Positions 8,849 to 16,998 of a stretch of DNA of 64,000 bases are shown here, piece after piece. The notes under the pieces were generated by a model. That model made no database searches. It saw only the letters and a list, made by a program, of their open reading frames with translations, and was not told where the DNA came from. Source of the DNA: JACVRW01 sp963850205. GTDB taxonomy: Bacteria; Actinomycetota; Thermoleophilia; Solirubrobacterales; Thermoleophilaceae. Both the position numbers and the translations under genes were made by a program. How positions within the stretch are numbered: the first letter of the stretch is position 1; each line of letters begins with the position of its first letter. The DNA is taken from contig CAWKKJ010000008.1 in NCBI GenBank assembly GCA_963850205.1, positions 930,001 through 994,000 of the forward strand, given 5' to 3'.

Positions 8849-10006
8849 TCAGTGCACGTGCCCTCCGCCGGCCGCCAGCCGCTCTGGGGCCTCCTCCAGC
8901 GCGAGCGCCGCGGCCAGCGCGGTGGTGAGCGGCACCGCCGCGATCAGCCCGATCGAGCCCACCAGCGTGGCCACTACCTCCGACGCGACCAGCTCGAGGT
9001 TGATCACCTCGCCCACCCCAAGGTCCGCGGCGCTGAACAGCAACAGCACCGGCAGCGCCGCGCCCACGTAGGCCAGCACCAGCGTGTTCACGGTGGCGCT
9101 CACGTGGTCGCGGCCCACGCGTAGCGCCTGCCCGAAGAGCGCGCCGAAGCCGAGCTTCGGGTCGGCAGCGCGCAGCGCCATGACCGTCGAGGCCTGGCTG
9201 ACGGTCACGTCGTCGAGCACGCCCAAGGCGGCGATCACCATGCCCGCCAGCAGCAGGCCCTGCAGCGACAGGTCGCCGCCCCCGAGCTGCAGGAGCGCGG
9301 CCTCCTCGCTGGCCAGCCCGGTCAGGTGCGCGAGCTCGGTGAACAACGCGGCCAACCCCGCCGTGAGCAGCAGGCTGGCGGCGGTGCCCAGCAGGGCGGC
9401 GATGCTCTTCGGCCCGCCCCCATGGGCCAGCGGGATCGTGACCAGGGCGATGGCCAGAGAGCCCACCACCGCGACCGCGAGCGGCGGCTGACCGTCGAGG
9501 ATGGCCGGGACCACGAACAGCACCACGACCAGCAGGCTGAAGGCCAGGCCGGCCAGCGACAGCGCCCCGCGCAGGCGGGCGAACAGCAGCACGGCCAGCA
9601 CGAAGATCGCGGCCAGGATGAGCATCGGCCCGCGGCGCTCGAAGTCACTCAGGCTGTAGCCCGGGCCCGTGACCGCCGGCTCGCCGGCCGCGGGCTCCGG
9701 GTTCTCGGTCACGTAGATCTCGTCACCGGGGTCGACGTCGGGCTCGACCCCGCCCGCGCCCAGCTGGATCTGGCCCCTGCGACCGCGCTCGGGACCGCTC
9801 TCCAGCCGGAAGGTCACGTACTGGCAGCGCTGCTCGGTGAAGCCGGCGCAGAGGCGCTCTGTCACCCGCTCCACCTTGGCCTTCTCGCGCTCGACGGCGA
9901 GCCCTTGGGCGAGCTGGGTCTGAACGTCGCCGGGCCACAGCAGGGCTATGCCGGCGACGGTGGCCACGGCCAGTGCCGCAACCGCCGCGGCGGCGACTCC
10001 TCTCAC
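8849..10006 (-). CDS. YibE/F family multi-pass membrane protein
   Basis: A 385-residue membrane protein. An N-terminal hydrophobic anchor (about 5-23) is followed by an extracytoplasmic beta-like region with two Cys (LCAGFTEQRCQY) and about eight hydrophobic helices. The helix block contains DFERRGPMLILA and LGVLDDVTVSQAS, which are hallmark segments of the YibE/F family. The family is widespread in Firmicutes and actinobacteria, with no established biochemical role. The gene ends in HVH. It follows the M23 peptidase gene with a 4-bp gap, so the two are probably co-transcribed. Confidence 0.82.
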   Translation of the reverse strand: MRGVAAAAVAALAVATVAGIALLWPGDVQTQLAQGLAVEREKAKVERVTERLCAGFTEQRCQYVTFRLESGPERGRRGQIQLGAGGVEPDVDPGDEIYVTENPEPAAGEPAVTGPGYSLSDFERRGPMLILAAIFVLAVLLFARLRGALSLAGLAFSLLVVVLFVVPAILDGQPPLAVAVVGSLAIALVTIPLAHGGGPKSIAALLGTAASLLLTAGLAALFTELAHLTGLASEEAALLQLGGGDLSLQGLLLAGMVIAALGVLDDVTVSQASTVMALRAADPKLGFGALFGQALRVGRDHVSATVNTLVLAYVGAALPVLLLFSAADLGVGEVINLELVASEVVATLVGSIGLIAAVPLTTALAAALALEEAPERLAAGGGHVH

Positions 10007-10010
10007 ACGG

Positions 10011-11168
10011 TTAGAGATAGCCCATCGGGTCGACGGGCGACCCGTTCAGGCGCGTCTCGAAATGCAGGTGGTCGCCGAAGCAGTGACCGGTGCAGCCCAC
10101 CGAGCCGATGATCTGGCCCTGTCCGACCGAGGCCCCGTTACGCGTGCTGAAGCTGGACTGGTGCGCGTAGCAGGTGGAGAGGCTCCCCGTGTGCTGGATG
10201 CAGGTGTAGTTGCCGTAGCCGCCGACCCAGCCCATGAGGATCACCCGCCCGGCGTCGGCCGCGCGAATCGGGGTGCCGGAGCCCACCGCGATGTCCACGC
10301 CCGCGTGGAGGCGGCCCCAGCGCTGCCCGAAGGGCGACACCACAGGCCCGTTCACCGGCCAGACCAGCGCGCCGCTGCCCGGGCGGATCGGACCGGGCGC
10401 GGCGCCCACGATCGCCGCCTGCACCCGCGCCTGCTCGGCCTCGAGCGCCTGGAGGTCGCCCTCCAGCGAGCCGCGGCTGTCGCGCACCTGGGACAGGGCC
10501 CCGCGCCGGTCGGCCCGGGCGACGGCCAGCTCGTCGCGCGCGGACACCAGCTGGCTCTCCGCGGCCGCGATCAGGTCCCGCTGGCGCAGCAGCTGTTCGG
10601 CGATGGCGGCCTCGCGCTGCTCCAGCTTGGCCAGGGTCAGGGCCTGACGCTCCGCGGTGTCGCGCAAGCGGCGGACGCGGTCGGTGATCTCGCGGTCCTG
10701 GTCGGAGATCCGGTCGAGGAACTCGGCCCGCTCGAGCAGGTCGCCGAAGCCGTCGGACTCGAGCACCACCGTCAGCGCGTCGGGAGAATCGGCCTTGTAG
10801 ATCTCCACCAGCCGGGCAGCCAGCACCGTGCGGGCGGTGTCGAGCTCACGGCGCAGCCGCTCGAGGCGGTCGCGGGCCTCCTCCAGGTCGTTGCGTACCT
10901 CCTGGAGCTCGGCCTTCTGGCGGTCGAGGCCGGTCTGGGCCCGGCTTAGCTGCTGGCGGGTGGAGCCGATCTCGGCCTGCACGCCATCGATCCGCGTGGT
11001 GTAGCGCTGGATGGTGGTGGTGAGCACGCCCTCCTTCTGCCGGGCCTGCTCGATCTGGGAGCGCTTCTGCTCGATCCGCTCGGCCAGCGGGGCGGACAGG
11101 CCCGCCAGCGGCAGGATCAGAAAGGCCGCAAGGGCCAGCGCAAGTGGAATCCAGAAGAGCTTCTTCAT
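10011..11168 (-). CDS. Murein hydrolase activator/peptidase with coiled coil (M23, EnvC/NlpD-like)
   Basis: An exported cell-wall enzyme of about 385 residues. It starts at the ATG at 11168 (MKKLFWIPLALALAAFLILPL, a signal anchor). An open extension upstream is Pro/Gly-rich and unlikely to be translated. Residues about 25-260 form a long Glu/Gln/Arg-rich coiled coil. The C-terminal LytM domain keeps the zinc ligands and catalytic residues: HAGVDIAVG, the mid-domain YAHQSS and GDHLHFE. With all ligands present it may be an active endopeptidase rather than only an amidase activator. The divergent neighbour is htpX. Confidence 0.9.
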   Translation of the reverse strand: MKKLFWIPLALALAAFLILPLAGLSAPLAERIEQKRSQIEQARQKEGVLTTTIQRYTTRIDGVQAEIGSTRQQLSRAQTGLDRQKAELQEVRNDLEEARDRLERLRRELDTARTVLAARLVEIYKADSPDALTVVLESDGFGDLLERAEFLDRISDQDREITDRVRRLRDTAERQALTLAKLEQREAAIAEQLLRQRDLIAAAESQLVSARDELAVARADRRGALSQVRDSRGSLEGDLQALEAEQARVQAAIVGAAPGPIRPGSGALVWPVNGPVVSPFGQRWGRLHAGVDIAVGSGTPIRAADAGRVILMGWVGGYGNYTCIQHTGSLSTCYAHQSSFSTRNGASVGQGQIIGSVGCTGHCFGDHLHFETRLNGSPVDPMGYL

Positions 11169-11327
11169 GAGACGGCTCGGAGCAAGCCCGGACGGGTCCC
11201 GTTTACCGCCGTTATGCAGGGAAATTCGGCTCTCCGAAGGCGGGCAATGTAGCACGGCCGATCCGGCCTGCCCGCCCTGTTGGTGGCCCTGCAATAGCTC
11301 TTGCGCCGATCACTAATCTTCAGGTCA

Positions 11328-12218
11328 ATGGCACAGACCCGCACCGTCTTCCCCCGCGACACCGGCCTGCAGGTGAGGATGCTGTTCACGCTCTTCCTGC
11401 TGGGGCTGCTCTACGTGGCCTTCGTGGGCGCGCTGGTCACCGCCGGCGCCGGCGTGGTCACGATCGTCGTGGTGATGGGCGCGCTGAGCTTCGCCCAGCT
11501 GTTCTTCTCCGACAAGCTGGCTCTGCGGGCCATGGGGGCCAAGGAGGTCACGCCCCAGGAGGCGCCCGGGCTGCACGCGATGATCGAGCGGCTCTGCATC
11601 CAGGCCGACCTGCCCAAGCCGAAGGTCGCGGTCGCGGACACCGAGATGCCGAACGCCTTCGCCCTGGGCCGCTCTCAGAAGAGCGCCACGGTGTGCGCCA
11701 CCACCGGCATCATGCGCACCCTCTCGCCCAGCGAGCTCGAGGGCGTCATGGCGCACGAGCTCTCGCACGTCAAGCACCGCGACGTGCTGATCATGACCAT
11801 CGCCAGCTTCTTCGCCAGCCTCGCCGCCATCATGCTGCAGTTCGGCTTCTTCTTCGGCGGCGGCGACGACGAGAACCCCAGCATCCTCGTGGTCCTGCTG
11901 GTCTCCTTCGTGGTCTACATCCTCTCCTTCTTCCTGATGCTGTCGCTCTCGCGCTACCGCGAGTTCTCTGCCGACCGGGGCGCGGCCATCATGACCGGAC
12001 GCCCGAGCGCGCTGTCCTCGGCGCTGGTGAAGATCTCCACCAACATGCAGCGCGTGCCCACCACCGACCTGCGCGAGGCGGAGCGCCTGAACGCCTTCTT
12101 CATCGTGCCGGCGTCGGTCAAGGGCGCCGTGCAGACCCTCTTCTCCTCGCACCCGCCGATGGAGAAGCGGATCGCCCGCCTCCAGCAGCTCGAGGCCCAG
12201 CTGCAGGGCACCGCGTAG
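11328..12218 (+). CDS. htpX: HtpX-like zinc metalloprotease (M48)
   Basis: Membrane-bound quality-control protease of 296 residues. Two N-terminal transmembrane helices (about 17-60) precede the zinc site HELSHVKH (His143, Glu144, His147). Two further hydrophobic segments and the third ligand motif EFSADRGAA follow. The ATG at 11328 is preferred over an upstream start because the mature family begins close to FPRDTGLQ. Thirteen bases downstream lies pspAB, a pairing conserved in actinobacteria, which places HtpX in the PspA envelope-stress network. Confidence 0.93.
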   Translation: MAQTRTVFPRDTGLQVRMLFTLFLLGLLYVAFVGALVTAGAGVVTIVVVMGALSFAQLFFSDKLALRAMGAKEVTPQEAPGLHAMIERLCIQADLPKPKVAVADTEMPNAFALGRSQKSATVCATTGIMRTLSPSELEGVMAHELSHVKHRDVLIMTIASFFASLAAIMLQFGFFFGGGDDENPSILVVLLVSFVVYILSFFLMLSLSRYREFSADRGAAIMTGRPSALSSALVKISTNMQRVPTTDLREAERLNAFFIVPASVKGAVQTLFSSHPPMEKRIARLQQLEAQLQGTA

Positions 12219-12231
12219 GCTTCGCCGCCTC

Positions 12232-12807
12232 GTGGGTTTTCTCGACGCGCTTCTGGGAGGGCGAAACAAGCAGGTCAAGGGCCCGGCGCCCGACCGGCTG
12301 TTCGCCATGGTGACGGCCCAGATCACGCTCGAGACCGGCCTCGGGCTCACTCACAAGCGGCAGGCCGGCATCGTCTTCCAGCCGCTGGGCACCGGGGACT
12401 TCGAGCAGATCCTCACCGAGACCAACGAGCTGCTGGCCAGCGCCGCCGCGGACACGGGCACCGAGGTGAAGTCCGCCGACGACGAGTTCGGCTACCGCTG
12501 GCTCATCCTGCGCGACGCGGACTTCGAGGATCTCGTGGTCTCGCTCAACACGGTGTCGAACCAGCTTCAGGGCGGCGGCTACGGCGATCGCCTGTTGTGC
12601 GCCGTCTTCGCCTTCGAGGAGAAGGGCCGGCCGCTCTACCTGATCTACAACTTCAAGCGCGGCGCCTTCTATCCCTTCGTTCCCGCAGCGGGCGACCAGG
12701 CCCGCGACACCGAGCGCGAGCTGCGCCTGAAGGCCCAGATCGGCGCCGAGCTGCCCATCGAGGAGGACACCACCCGCTGGTTCCCCCTCTGGGAGATCCC
12801 GCTCTAG
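12232..12807 (+). CDS. pspAB: PspA-associated protein PspAB
   Basis: A 191-residue soluble protein starting at GTG 12232 (MGFLDALLGGRNKQVKGPAPDRLFAM). The N-terminal GFLDxLxG motif, the LTHKRQAG stretch and the C-terminal FPLWEIPL end are typical of the PspAB family encoded beside htpX in actinobacteria. Function is presumed to be accessory to PspA-dependent membrane-stress control, and no catalytic residues are evident. Its usual partners pspA and pspAA are not adjacent here but at 28210-29261. Confidence 0.85.
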   Translation: MGFLDALLGGRNKQVKGPAPDRLFAMVTAQITLETGLGLTHKRQAGIVFQPLGTGDFEQILTETNELLASAAADTGTEVKSADDEFGYRWLILRDADFEDLVVSLNTVSNQLQGGGYGDRLLCAVFAFEEKGRPLYLIYNFKRGAFYPFVPAAGDQARDTERELRLKAQIGAELPIEEDTTRWFPLWEIPL

Positions 12808-12877
12808 ACGCGACTTCGAGGACGTCGCGATTCGGGGTCGGGGCGCGCGAGTTCGCCTGCCGAGCGATCATCGGCCG

Positions 12878-13780
12878 ATGACCGTCTGGGTCGTCGGCTC
12901 GATCAACCGCGACATCGCGCTCGGTGTCGAGGAGCTGCCTGCGCCCGGGACCACCGTCCTCGCGGGGGAGCCCGTCCGCTCCGGCGGCGGCAAGGGCGCG
13001 AACGTCGCGGTGGCGGCGGCCCTGGACGGCCGGCCGGTGCGGATGGTCGGTGCCGTGGGACACGACGAGGCCGGAGAGCGGAGCCTCGCCGAGCTGCGAG
13101 ACGAGGACATCGACACCCGTGGCGTCGCGGTTTTGGATGAGACTGAGACGGGCTTCGCGATGATCTGCGTGGACGGCGACGGCGAGAACTTCATCGTCGT
13201 CGCCCCCGGCGCCAACTCGGGGCTCACGGCGAAGCTGGTGAGCGCCGCGCTGGAGGACCTGGAGGGCGGCGACGTGTGCGTGGTGAGCTTCGAGATCCCC
13301 GACGAGGCCATCGCCGCGGTCGCACGGGCGACCGCGTCGTGCGAGGCCACGCTGGTCGTGAACCCGTCGCCGGTCCGGCCCCTCGCCCAGGAGGTGTTGG
13401 ATGCCGAGCCGCTGGTGGTGGTCAACACCGGGGAGCTGGAGCGGCTCACCGGCGAAACCGAGCCCGGCCCGGGGGCAGCCGCCCTGCTCGAGGAGGGTTG
13501 CGCGACGGTGGTGGTGACCCTGGGCGCCGACGGCGCCTACGTGTCGAGCGCCGGCGGCGAGGACACCACCGTCCACGCCTACCCCGCCGAGGCCGCCGAC
13601 ACCACCGGAGCCGGCGACGCCTTCACCGGAGTGCTCGCCGCGAGCCTGGAGCGGGGCGAGGAGGTGGTCTCCGCCGCGCGCCGGGGCGCTGCCGCGGCGG
13701 CCCTCTCTACCGAGCGGGTGGGAGCCCGGACCGGGATGCCCGCGAGCGCGGAGATCGACCGGCTGACGGGCGGCGGCTGA
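12878..13780 (+). CDS. Ribokinase-type carbohydrate kinase (PfkB family)
   Basis: ATP-dependent sugar kinase of 300 residues. PfkB signature 1 is GGKGANVAVAAA (about 34-45). Signature 2 is the C-terminal DTTGAGDAFTGVLA (about 235-248), which holds the catalytic Asp and anion hole. A VVNPSPVRPL segment and the NTGELERLTG motif match ribokinases. No sugar transporter, isomerase or regulator is near, so the substrate (ribose or another pentose or nucleoside) stays open. Confidence 0.87.
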   Translation: MTVWVVGSINRDIALGVEELPAPGTTVLAGEPVRSGGGKGANVAVAAALDGRPVRMVGAVGHDEAGERSLAELRDEDIDTRGVAVLDETETGFAMICVDGDGENFIVVAPGANSGLTAKLVSAALEDLEGGDVCVVSFEIPDEAIAAVARATASCEATLVVNPSPVRPLAQEVLDAEPLVVVNTGELERLTGETEPGPGAAALLEEGCATVVVTLGADGAYVSSAGGEDTTVHAYPAEAADTTGAGDAFTGVLAASLERGEEVVSAARRGAAAAALSTERVGARTGMPASAEIDRLTGGG

Positions 13781-13791
13781 GCCGCTCCGCC

Positions 13792-13907
13792 CACGGCATG
13801 GGGTTCCCGTTCGAGCACGGCCTCCAGAGCACCCTGATCGCGATGCGGCTACGAGCTCCCGGGCATCGCCCTGTGCGCCGCGGCGGCGTAGGCGGCGTCG
13901 GCTCCGC
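13792..13907 (+). pseudogene. Probable remnant of an HD-domain signalling protein
   Basis: Between the kinase stop and the ANTAR gene the plus strand encodes HGMGFPFEHGLQSTLIAMRL from 13792 to 13851. This strongly resembles the start of the HD phosphohydrolase domain in actinobacterial HD-GYP-type regulators (pattern GxGxPxEHxLxxxLIAxRL). The homology stops after about 20 residues and the continuation is out of frame (GYELPGIALC in another frame). No start codon or promoter is apparent. I read it as a relic of a deleted gene. It is short, so the call rests on one motif. Confidence 0.4.
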
Positions 13908-13920
13908 TGGGTCGTGAGCT

Positions 13921-14514
13921 CTACGGAGGCGTTTCGCCCCGCGTTGGTAGCAGGCGGTGGCCGTCGACGACCGCGGAGGCGATGTCGACCAGCTTGCGAT
14001 TGCCGTCCCGCGCGTGATCGCGCAACATGTCAAAGGCGGTTGCTTCATCCACGGAGTGGCGTTCCATCAGGATCCCCTTCGCCCTCTCGGTGACCGCCCG
14101 CCGTCCGAATGCGCCCTCGAGGTCGTGGTACTCGGCGAAACGGCGCAGGACAATGTCGATTGAGCTCTGCCAGTCCTTGGCTTCGGCGTCCGTGATGTAG
14201 GCGAAGATGCCGCGCTTCGCCGCCTCCTTGATGAAGTTGGGATCGGGCGCGTGGATGATGACGATGACCGGGCAGGCGGCCTCTTGCACGATCTGCTCGA
14301 TCAGGTGGAGCGCGTGCTCGGAGCTCTCGCCGAGGCCCACCAGGGCGACGTCAGGTCGCTCCCTGGCGGTGACGGCTCCCACCTCGCCGACCTCGATCTC
14401 GCGGGCGATCACCTCGTGTCCCAGCGCAGCAACGATCGGCGCCACTATGGCGAGCCGATCTCTCCGCTCATTGGCGATCAGCACGCGCAGATGCTCAGGC
14501 TCGCGAGGGCTCAT
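13921..14514 (-). CDS. ANTAR-domain response regulator (RNA-binding antiterminator)
   Basis: A 197-residue two-domain regulator. The N-terminal receiver-like domain (about 8-125) begins LRVLIANERRDRLAIVAPIV and has PDVALVGLG where the phospho-acceptor Asp is expected (PDxxLVDxG), so the acceptor is apparently missing. The C-terminal ANTAR domain (about 130-190) has the three-helix pattern RRAVTERAKGILMERHSVDEATAFDMLRDHA. ANTAR proteins bind paired hairpins in nascent RNA to prevent termination. Start at ATG 14514. The lack of the Asp suggests control by ligand or protein binding rather than phosphorylation (inference). Confidence 0.88.
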   Translation of the reverse strand: MSPREPEHLRVLIANERRDRLAIVAPIVAALGHEVIAREIEVGEVGAVTARERPDVALVGLGESSEHALHLIEQIVQEAACPVIVIIHAPDPNFIKEAAKRGIFAYITDAEAKDWQSSIDIVLRRFAEYHDLEGAFGRRAVTERAKGILMERHSVDEATAFDMLRDHARDGNRKLVDIASAVVDGHRLLPTRGETPP

Positions 14515-14672
14515 CGTGTAAGGGCTACAAGGGTAGCCGCCGCCGGCCAATGGTAGGGTTGCCGGCGCGCCCGCCCTAGCCCACGGCGGGCGTCCTACCC
14601 GGCTCCAGCGAGGTGGCCGGCCACGGTGTCATGTGCACCCGACCCCGACCCGCCGCCGCCAAGGAGCTGAGC

Positions 14673-15008
14673 ATGCCGAAATCCTCGCCGAACCAGTCAG
14701 GCCGTCTGGTGGTGGATGGACCTCGACATGGCCTCCACGAGCGGGACGAGCTCCTGGGCCATCGGGACAGACACCACGAGATCATCGAGGCGAGCTTCGA
14801 TCGGGCGGAGGCCTACGAGCGTCTGGGCGATCTCGAGCGCGCGCTCGACTGGCTCGATCGGGCGGCCGCGCTCTGCGGCGGGCTGCCGCCGGAATACCAA
14901 CTGAAGCGCGCACGGTGGGCACGCGCCTCCGCACGTCGTCCGCGGCCGGCGGCCGGCGATTGGAGGGACCGCGGAAGCGAGTCCGGACAACCCGCACCGG
15001 CGTCATGA
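14673..15008 (+). CDS. Small TPR-like protein coupled to an anti-sigma-type kinase
   Basis: A 111-residue protein. The start at ATG 14673 is set by AAGGAG at 14661-14666 with 6-nt spacing. The core EASFDRAEAYERLGDLERALDW followed by LDRAAAL forms one helix-turn-helix of TPR character. The C-terminal part is basic and Arg/Ala-rich. Its TGA overlaps the ATG of the next gene (ATGA at 15005-15008), so the two proteins are probably made in fixed ratio and may interact. No biochemical function is assignable. Confidence 0.6.
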   Translation: MPKSSPNQSGRLVVDGPRHGLHERDELLGHRDRHHEIIEASFDRAEAYERLGDLERALDWLDRAAALCGGLPPEYQLKRARWARASARRPRPAAGDWRDRGSESGQPAPAS

Positions 15009-15475
15009 CGAGCCCGGCATCAGAGGGCCCTTCTGGGTCAGGCGCAGCCGACACGACGGAGCACTTCTCGTTCGACCTGGCCGGGACCGCGGAAGCCGGC
15101 GCCGTGGCCAGGCGCCAGCTGGTGGCCGGAAACGGCGCGCTGCCGGCCGACGTCCGCGAAGACGTCCTCCTGCTGCTCACCGAGCTGGTGACCAACGCTG
15201 TCCGCCACGCCGACACGGAGCCCGACGCGCCGGTGCGCGTCGAGGTCCAGCTCCAGTCCCGTACCGTGCGGGTCGCGGTCTACGACGAGGGCCCGGGTTT
15301 CGCCGCCCAGGCCGCAGTCCCGGGCCGGCCAGAGAAAAGCGGTTGGGGGCTGCAACTCGTCGATCGCATCGCCAATCATTGGGCGGTCAGGCCCACCCCA
15401 AACGGCACGTGTGTGTGGTTCGAGATCTGTTACGACCAGTCTCGGTCAGGTCACCCGGTCACGACCTCGTCGTGA
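15005..15475 (+). CDS. RsbW-like ATP-binding regulatory kinase (HATPase_c_2)
   Basis: A 156-residue stand-alone histidine-kinase-type ATPase of the anti-sigma/serine-kinase class. Visible boxes: N-box ELVTNAVRHA (about 58-67), G1 box VYDEGPGF and G2 region GWGLQLVDRIANHW. Such proteins bind and phosphorylate STAS anti-anti-sigma factors or sequester sigma factors. No intact STAS gene is adjacent, although a fragment resembling one lies on the other strand at its 3' end. Start at ATG 15005, coupled to the upstream TPR-like gene. Confidence 0.85.
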   Translation: MTSPASEGPSGSGAADTTEHFSFDLAGTAEAGAVARRQLVAGNGALPADVREDVLLLLTELVTNAVRHADTEPDAPVRVEVQLQSRTVRVAVYDEGPGFAAQAAVPGRPEKSGWGLQLVDRIANHWAVRPTPNGTCVWFEICYDQSRSGHPVTTSS

Positions 15476-15600
15476 CGGCAGCGCCCGTGCCCATGTCAAG
15501 CTCCCCGAGAAGCCGGACCCGCGTCCGCAGGTCCTCCGGAGACTCGACAACCTTCCAGCAGTAACTCCTGGCCGTCCAACTCCGCTCATCTCGCCGGGGG
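15459..15600 (-). pseudogene. Possible STAS (anti-sigma antagonist) gene fragment
   Basis: The minus strand encodes RTRVRLLGELDMGTGAAVT before a stop at 15459. This resembles the first two beta-strands and helix of STAS domains (VRLxGELDxxTAxxV). The rest of the domain is missing because the frame stops inside the 3' end of the RsbW-like gene. A STAS partner would be the natural neighbour of that gene. The match is short and could be chance. Confidence 0.25.
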
Positions 15601-15680
15601 CTCTTACGCACACGAGCCGGGGCGGGCGAGCGAATGCGCTCCACCTCCGAGCCTAGCCCATGCCGGGAGAAGCGAGGAGC

Positions 15681-16301
15681 TCAGTCGTGGTCGCCGAGCG
15701 GGCCTGTGAGGTAGAGGTCGAAGGTTGGGCCGAGCCAGTTCGCGATCTCCCGTCCGTCCATGGAGGCGAGCGGCTCCACGCGGACAATGAAGCGCGCGAA
15801 GACCACCCCGAGGAATTGGGTGGCCAACAGGCTGGCTCGGACGTCGGGGCGGTCGCCTTCCATGAGCCGGGCGAACTCGGTCAGCTGGGCACCGATCATC
15901 TCGCGCACCGAGTCGGCGGCTGCCGGTTCGCTCGCCGCCGACCGAATGCGGCCCAGCAGGGCCTGCCGGGCTGCCTCGTCCGCGAGCCAAGTCATCAGGA
16001 GCCGGGCCAGGCGCAGGCCGGGTCCGGCGTTCGGGTCCTCGGCGGGCTCTGTCGAGAGCTGGGCGAGAGTCACCGGCGACGCGGTGGCGGCTGCGAACAG
16101 GTCTTGCTTGGAGCCGAAGAACTGGACCACCAGGGCGGGGTCCACACCTGCGTCCGTGGCGATGGTGCGGAACGTCGCCCGGTCATAGCCGCTCTCTGAA
16201 AAGTGCCGGCGAGCGGCGCGCAGGATGTCATCGCGGGTCGAGCTGGGCCCGGGCCTTCTCCCCGTCCTGGCCGCGGACGGCTTCTGGTTGGCCTTGCTCA
16301 T
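15681..16301 (-). CDS. TetR-family transcriptional regulator
   Basis: A 206-residue TetR regulator. The N-terminal helix-turn-helix covers about residues 20-65 (TRDDILRAARRHFSESGYDRATFRTIATDAGVDPALVVQFFGSK in pattern). The C-terminal ligand domain matches TetR_C proteins of the SACE_7040 type. It is divergent from the DUF6653 gene and the gap of 104 bp holds two inverted operator-like copies, so autorepression with control of the neighbour is expected. The ligand is unknown. Confidence 0.9.
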   Translation of the reverse strand: MSKANQKPSAARTGRRPGPSSTRDDILRAARRHFSESGYDRATFRTIATDAGVDPALVVQFFGSKQDLFAAATASPVTLAQLSTEPAEDPNAGPGLRLARLLMTWLADEAARQALLGRIRSAASEPAAADSVREMIGAQLTEFARLMEGDRPDVRASLLATQFLGVVFARFIVRVEPLASMDGREIANWLGPTFDLYLTGPLGDHD

Positions 16302-16317
16302 ACAGGTAACTCTACAG

Positions 16318-16376
16318 ACGTTGACATCAAGCGGGGGATGCAGTAGGTTGATCCACTAGATGTCAACGTGCGTTGA
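16318..16376. promoter_or_regulatory. Divergent promoter region with paired TetR operator-like repeats
   Basis: An 11-bp inverted repeat ACGTTGACATC (16318-16328) / GATGTCAACGT (16359-16369) has arms 30 bp apart. Each arm contains a -35 hexamer TTGACA, one per strand. On the plus strand TTGACA (16321-16326), 17 bp and TAGGTT (16344-16349) form a credible promoter for the DUF6653 gene. The right arm continues into a perfect palindrome TCAACG-TG-CGTTGA (16363-16376). The left arm, read on the minus strand, repeats this sequence imperfectly. Repressor bound to either site would cover a -35 box. Confidence 0.75.
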
Positions 16377-16405
16377 GAAACGCCGAACCCGGATAGGAGC
16401 GAGAG

Positions 16406-16975
16406 ATGACCACAGGCCCCGCTACCAGCGCCGAAGCAATGCCCCCGGACTCGCCGCCCGCATCGACCGGCGACAGCAGGGTCGCCAGGCTCTTTGGCCT
16501 CCAGGGGGACAGCTGGATTCGGCACGCCAATCCCGCCAGCGTCTGGACCAGGTTCACCGTGGTCTCGGTCCTGGCGCTTGCGATCTGGAGCCGCGACTGG
16601 ATCGGGGCCTGGTGTCTGATCGGCGTGGCCCTGGCGATCGTGTGGATGTTCATCAACCCGCTCCTGTTCAAGGCCCCGCACTCAACTCGCAACTGGGCAT
16701 CGCGGACGGTGCTGGGTGAGCGGATCTGGGTCGATCGAGACCAGGTCGACCTACCCGACCAGTTCCGCTCCCCCGCCGCAGCGTGGATCGCCAACGCCTA
16801 CTCCACCATCGGCATGGGCGTCCTCGCCTTCGGTCTCGTCGAGCTCAACCTCCTCGCGGTGCTGACGGGAATCCTGATTACCCACGGGGGCAAGGCCTGG
16901 TACCTGGACCGCGTCTCGCTGCTGTTCGCCGACATGAAGCAGCGCAAGGCCGAGTACGCGGCGTGGGACTTCTGA
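16406..16975 (+). CDS. DUF6653 family membrane protein
   Basis: A 189-residue protein with an unstructured N-terminus (about 1-30), a short amphipathic region around HANPASVWTRF, and four hydrophobic segments (about 50-66, 70-88, 132-147, 150-165). It matches the pattern of DUF6653 proteins (NPxSVWTRF; WSRDWIGAW; NPLLF). No function is known. GAGCGAGAG lies before ATG 16406. It is the presumed target of the divergent TetR regulator. The C-terminus ends in a charged cytoplasmic tail (MKQRKAEYAAWDF). Confidence 0.75.
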   Translation: MTTGPATSAEAMPPDSPPASTGDSRVARLFGLQGDSWIRHANPASVWTRFTVVSVLALAIWSRDWIGAWCLIGVALAIVWMFINPLLFKAPHSTRNWASRTVLGERIWVDRDQVDLPDQFRSPAAAWIANAYSTIGMGVLAFGLVELNLLAVLTGILITHGGKAWYLDRVSLLFADMKQRKAEYAAWDF

Positions 16976-16998
16976 TCCAAGCGCTTGCCGGAACCGAC

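Noticed and set aside
11169..11327. c-di-AMP (ydaO) riboswitch upstream of the M23 peptidase gene
   Set aside because: Such switches often precede cell-wall hydrolase genes, but I could not match the conserved GGGGAACCC and AAUC elements. Only short GC hairpins are visible.
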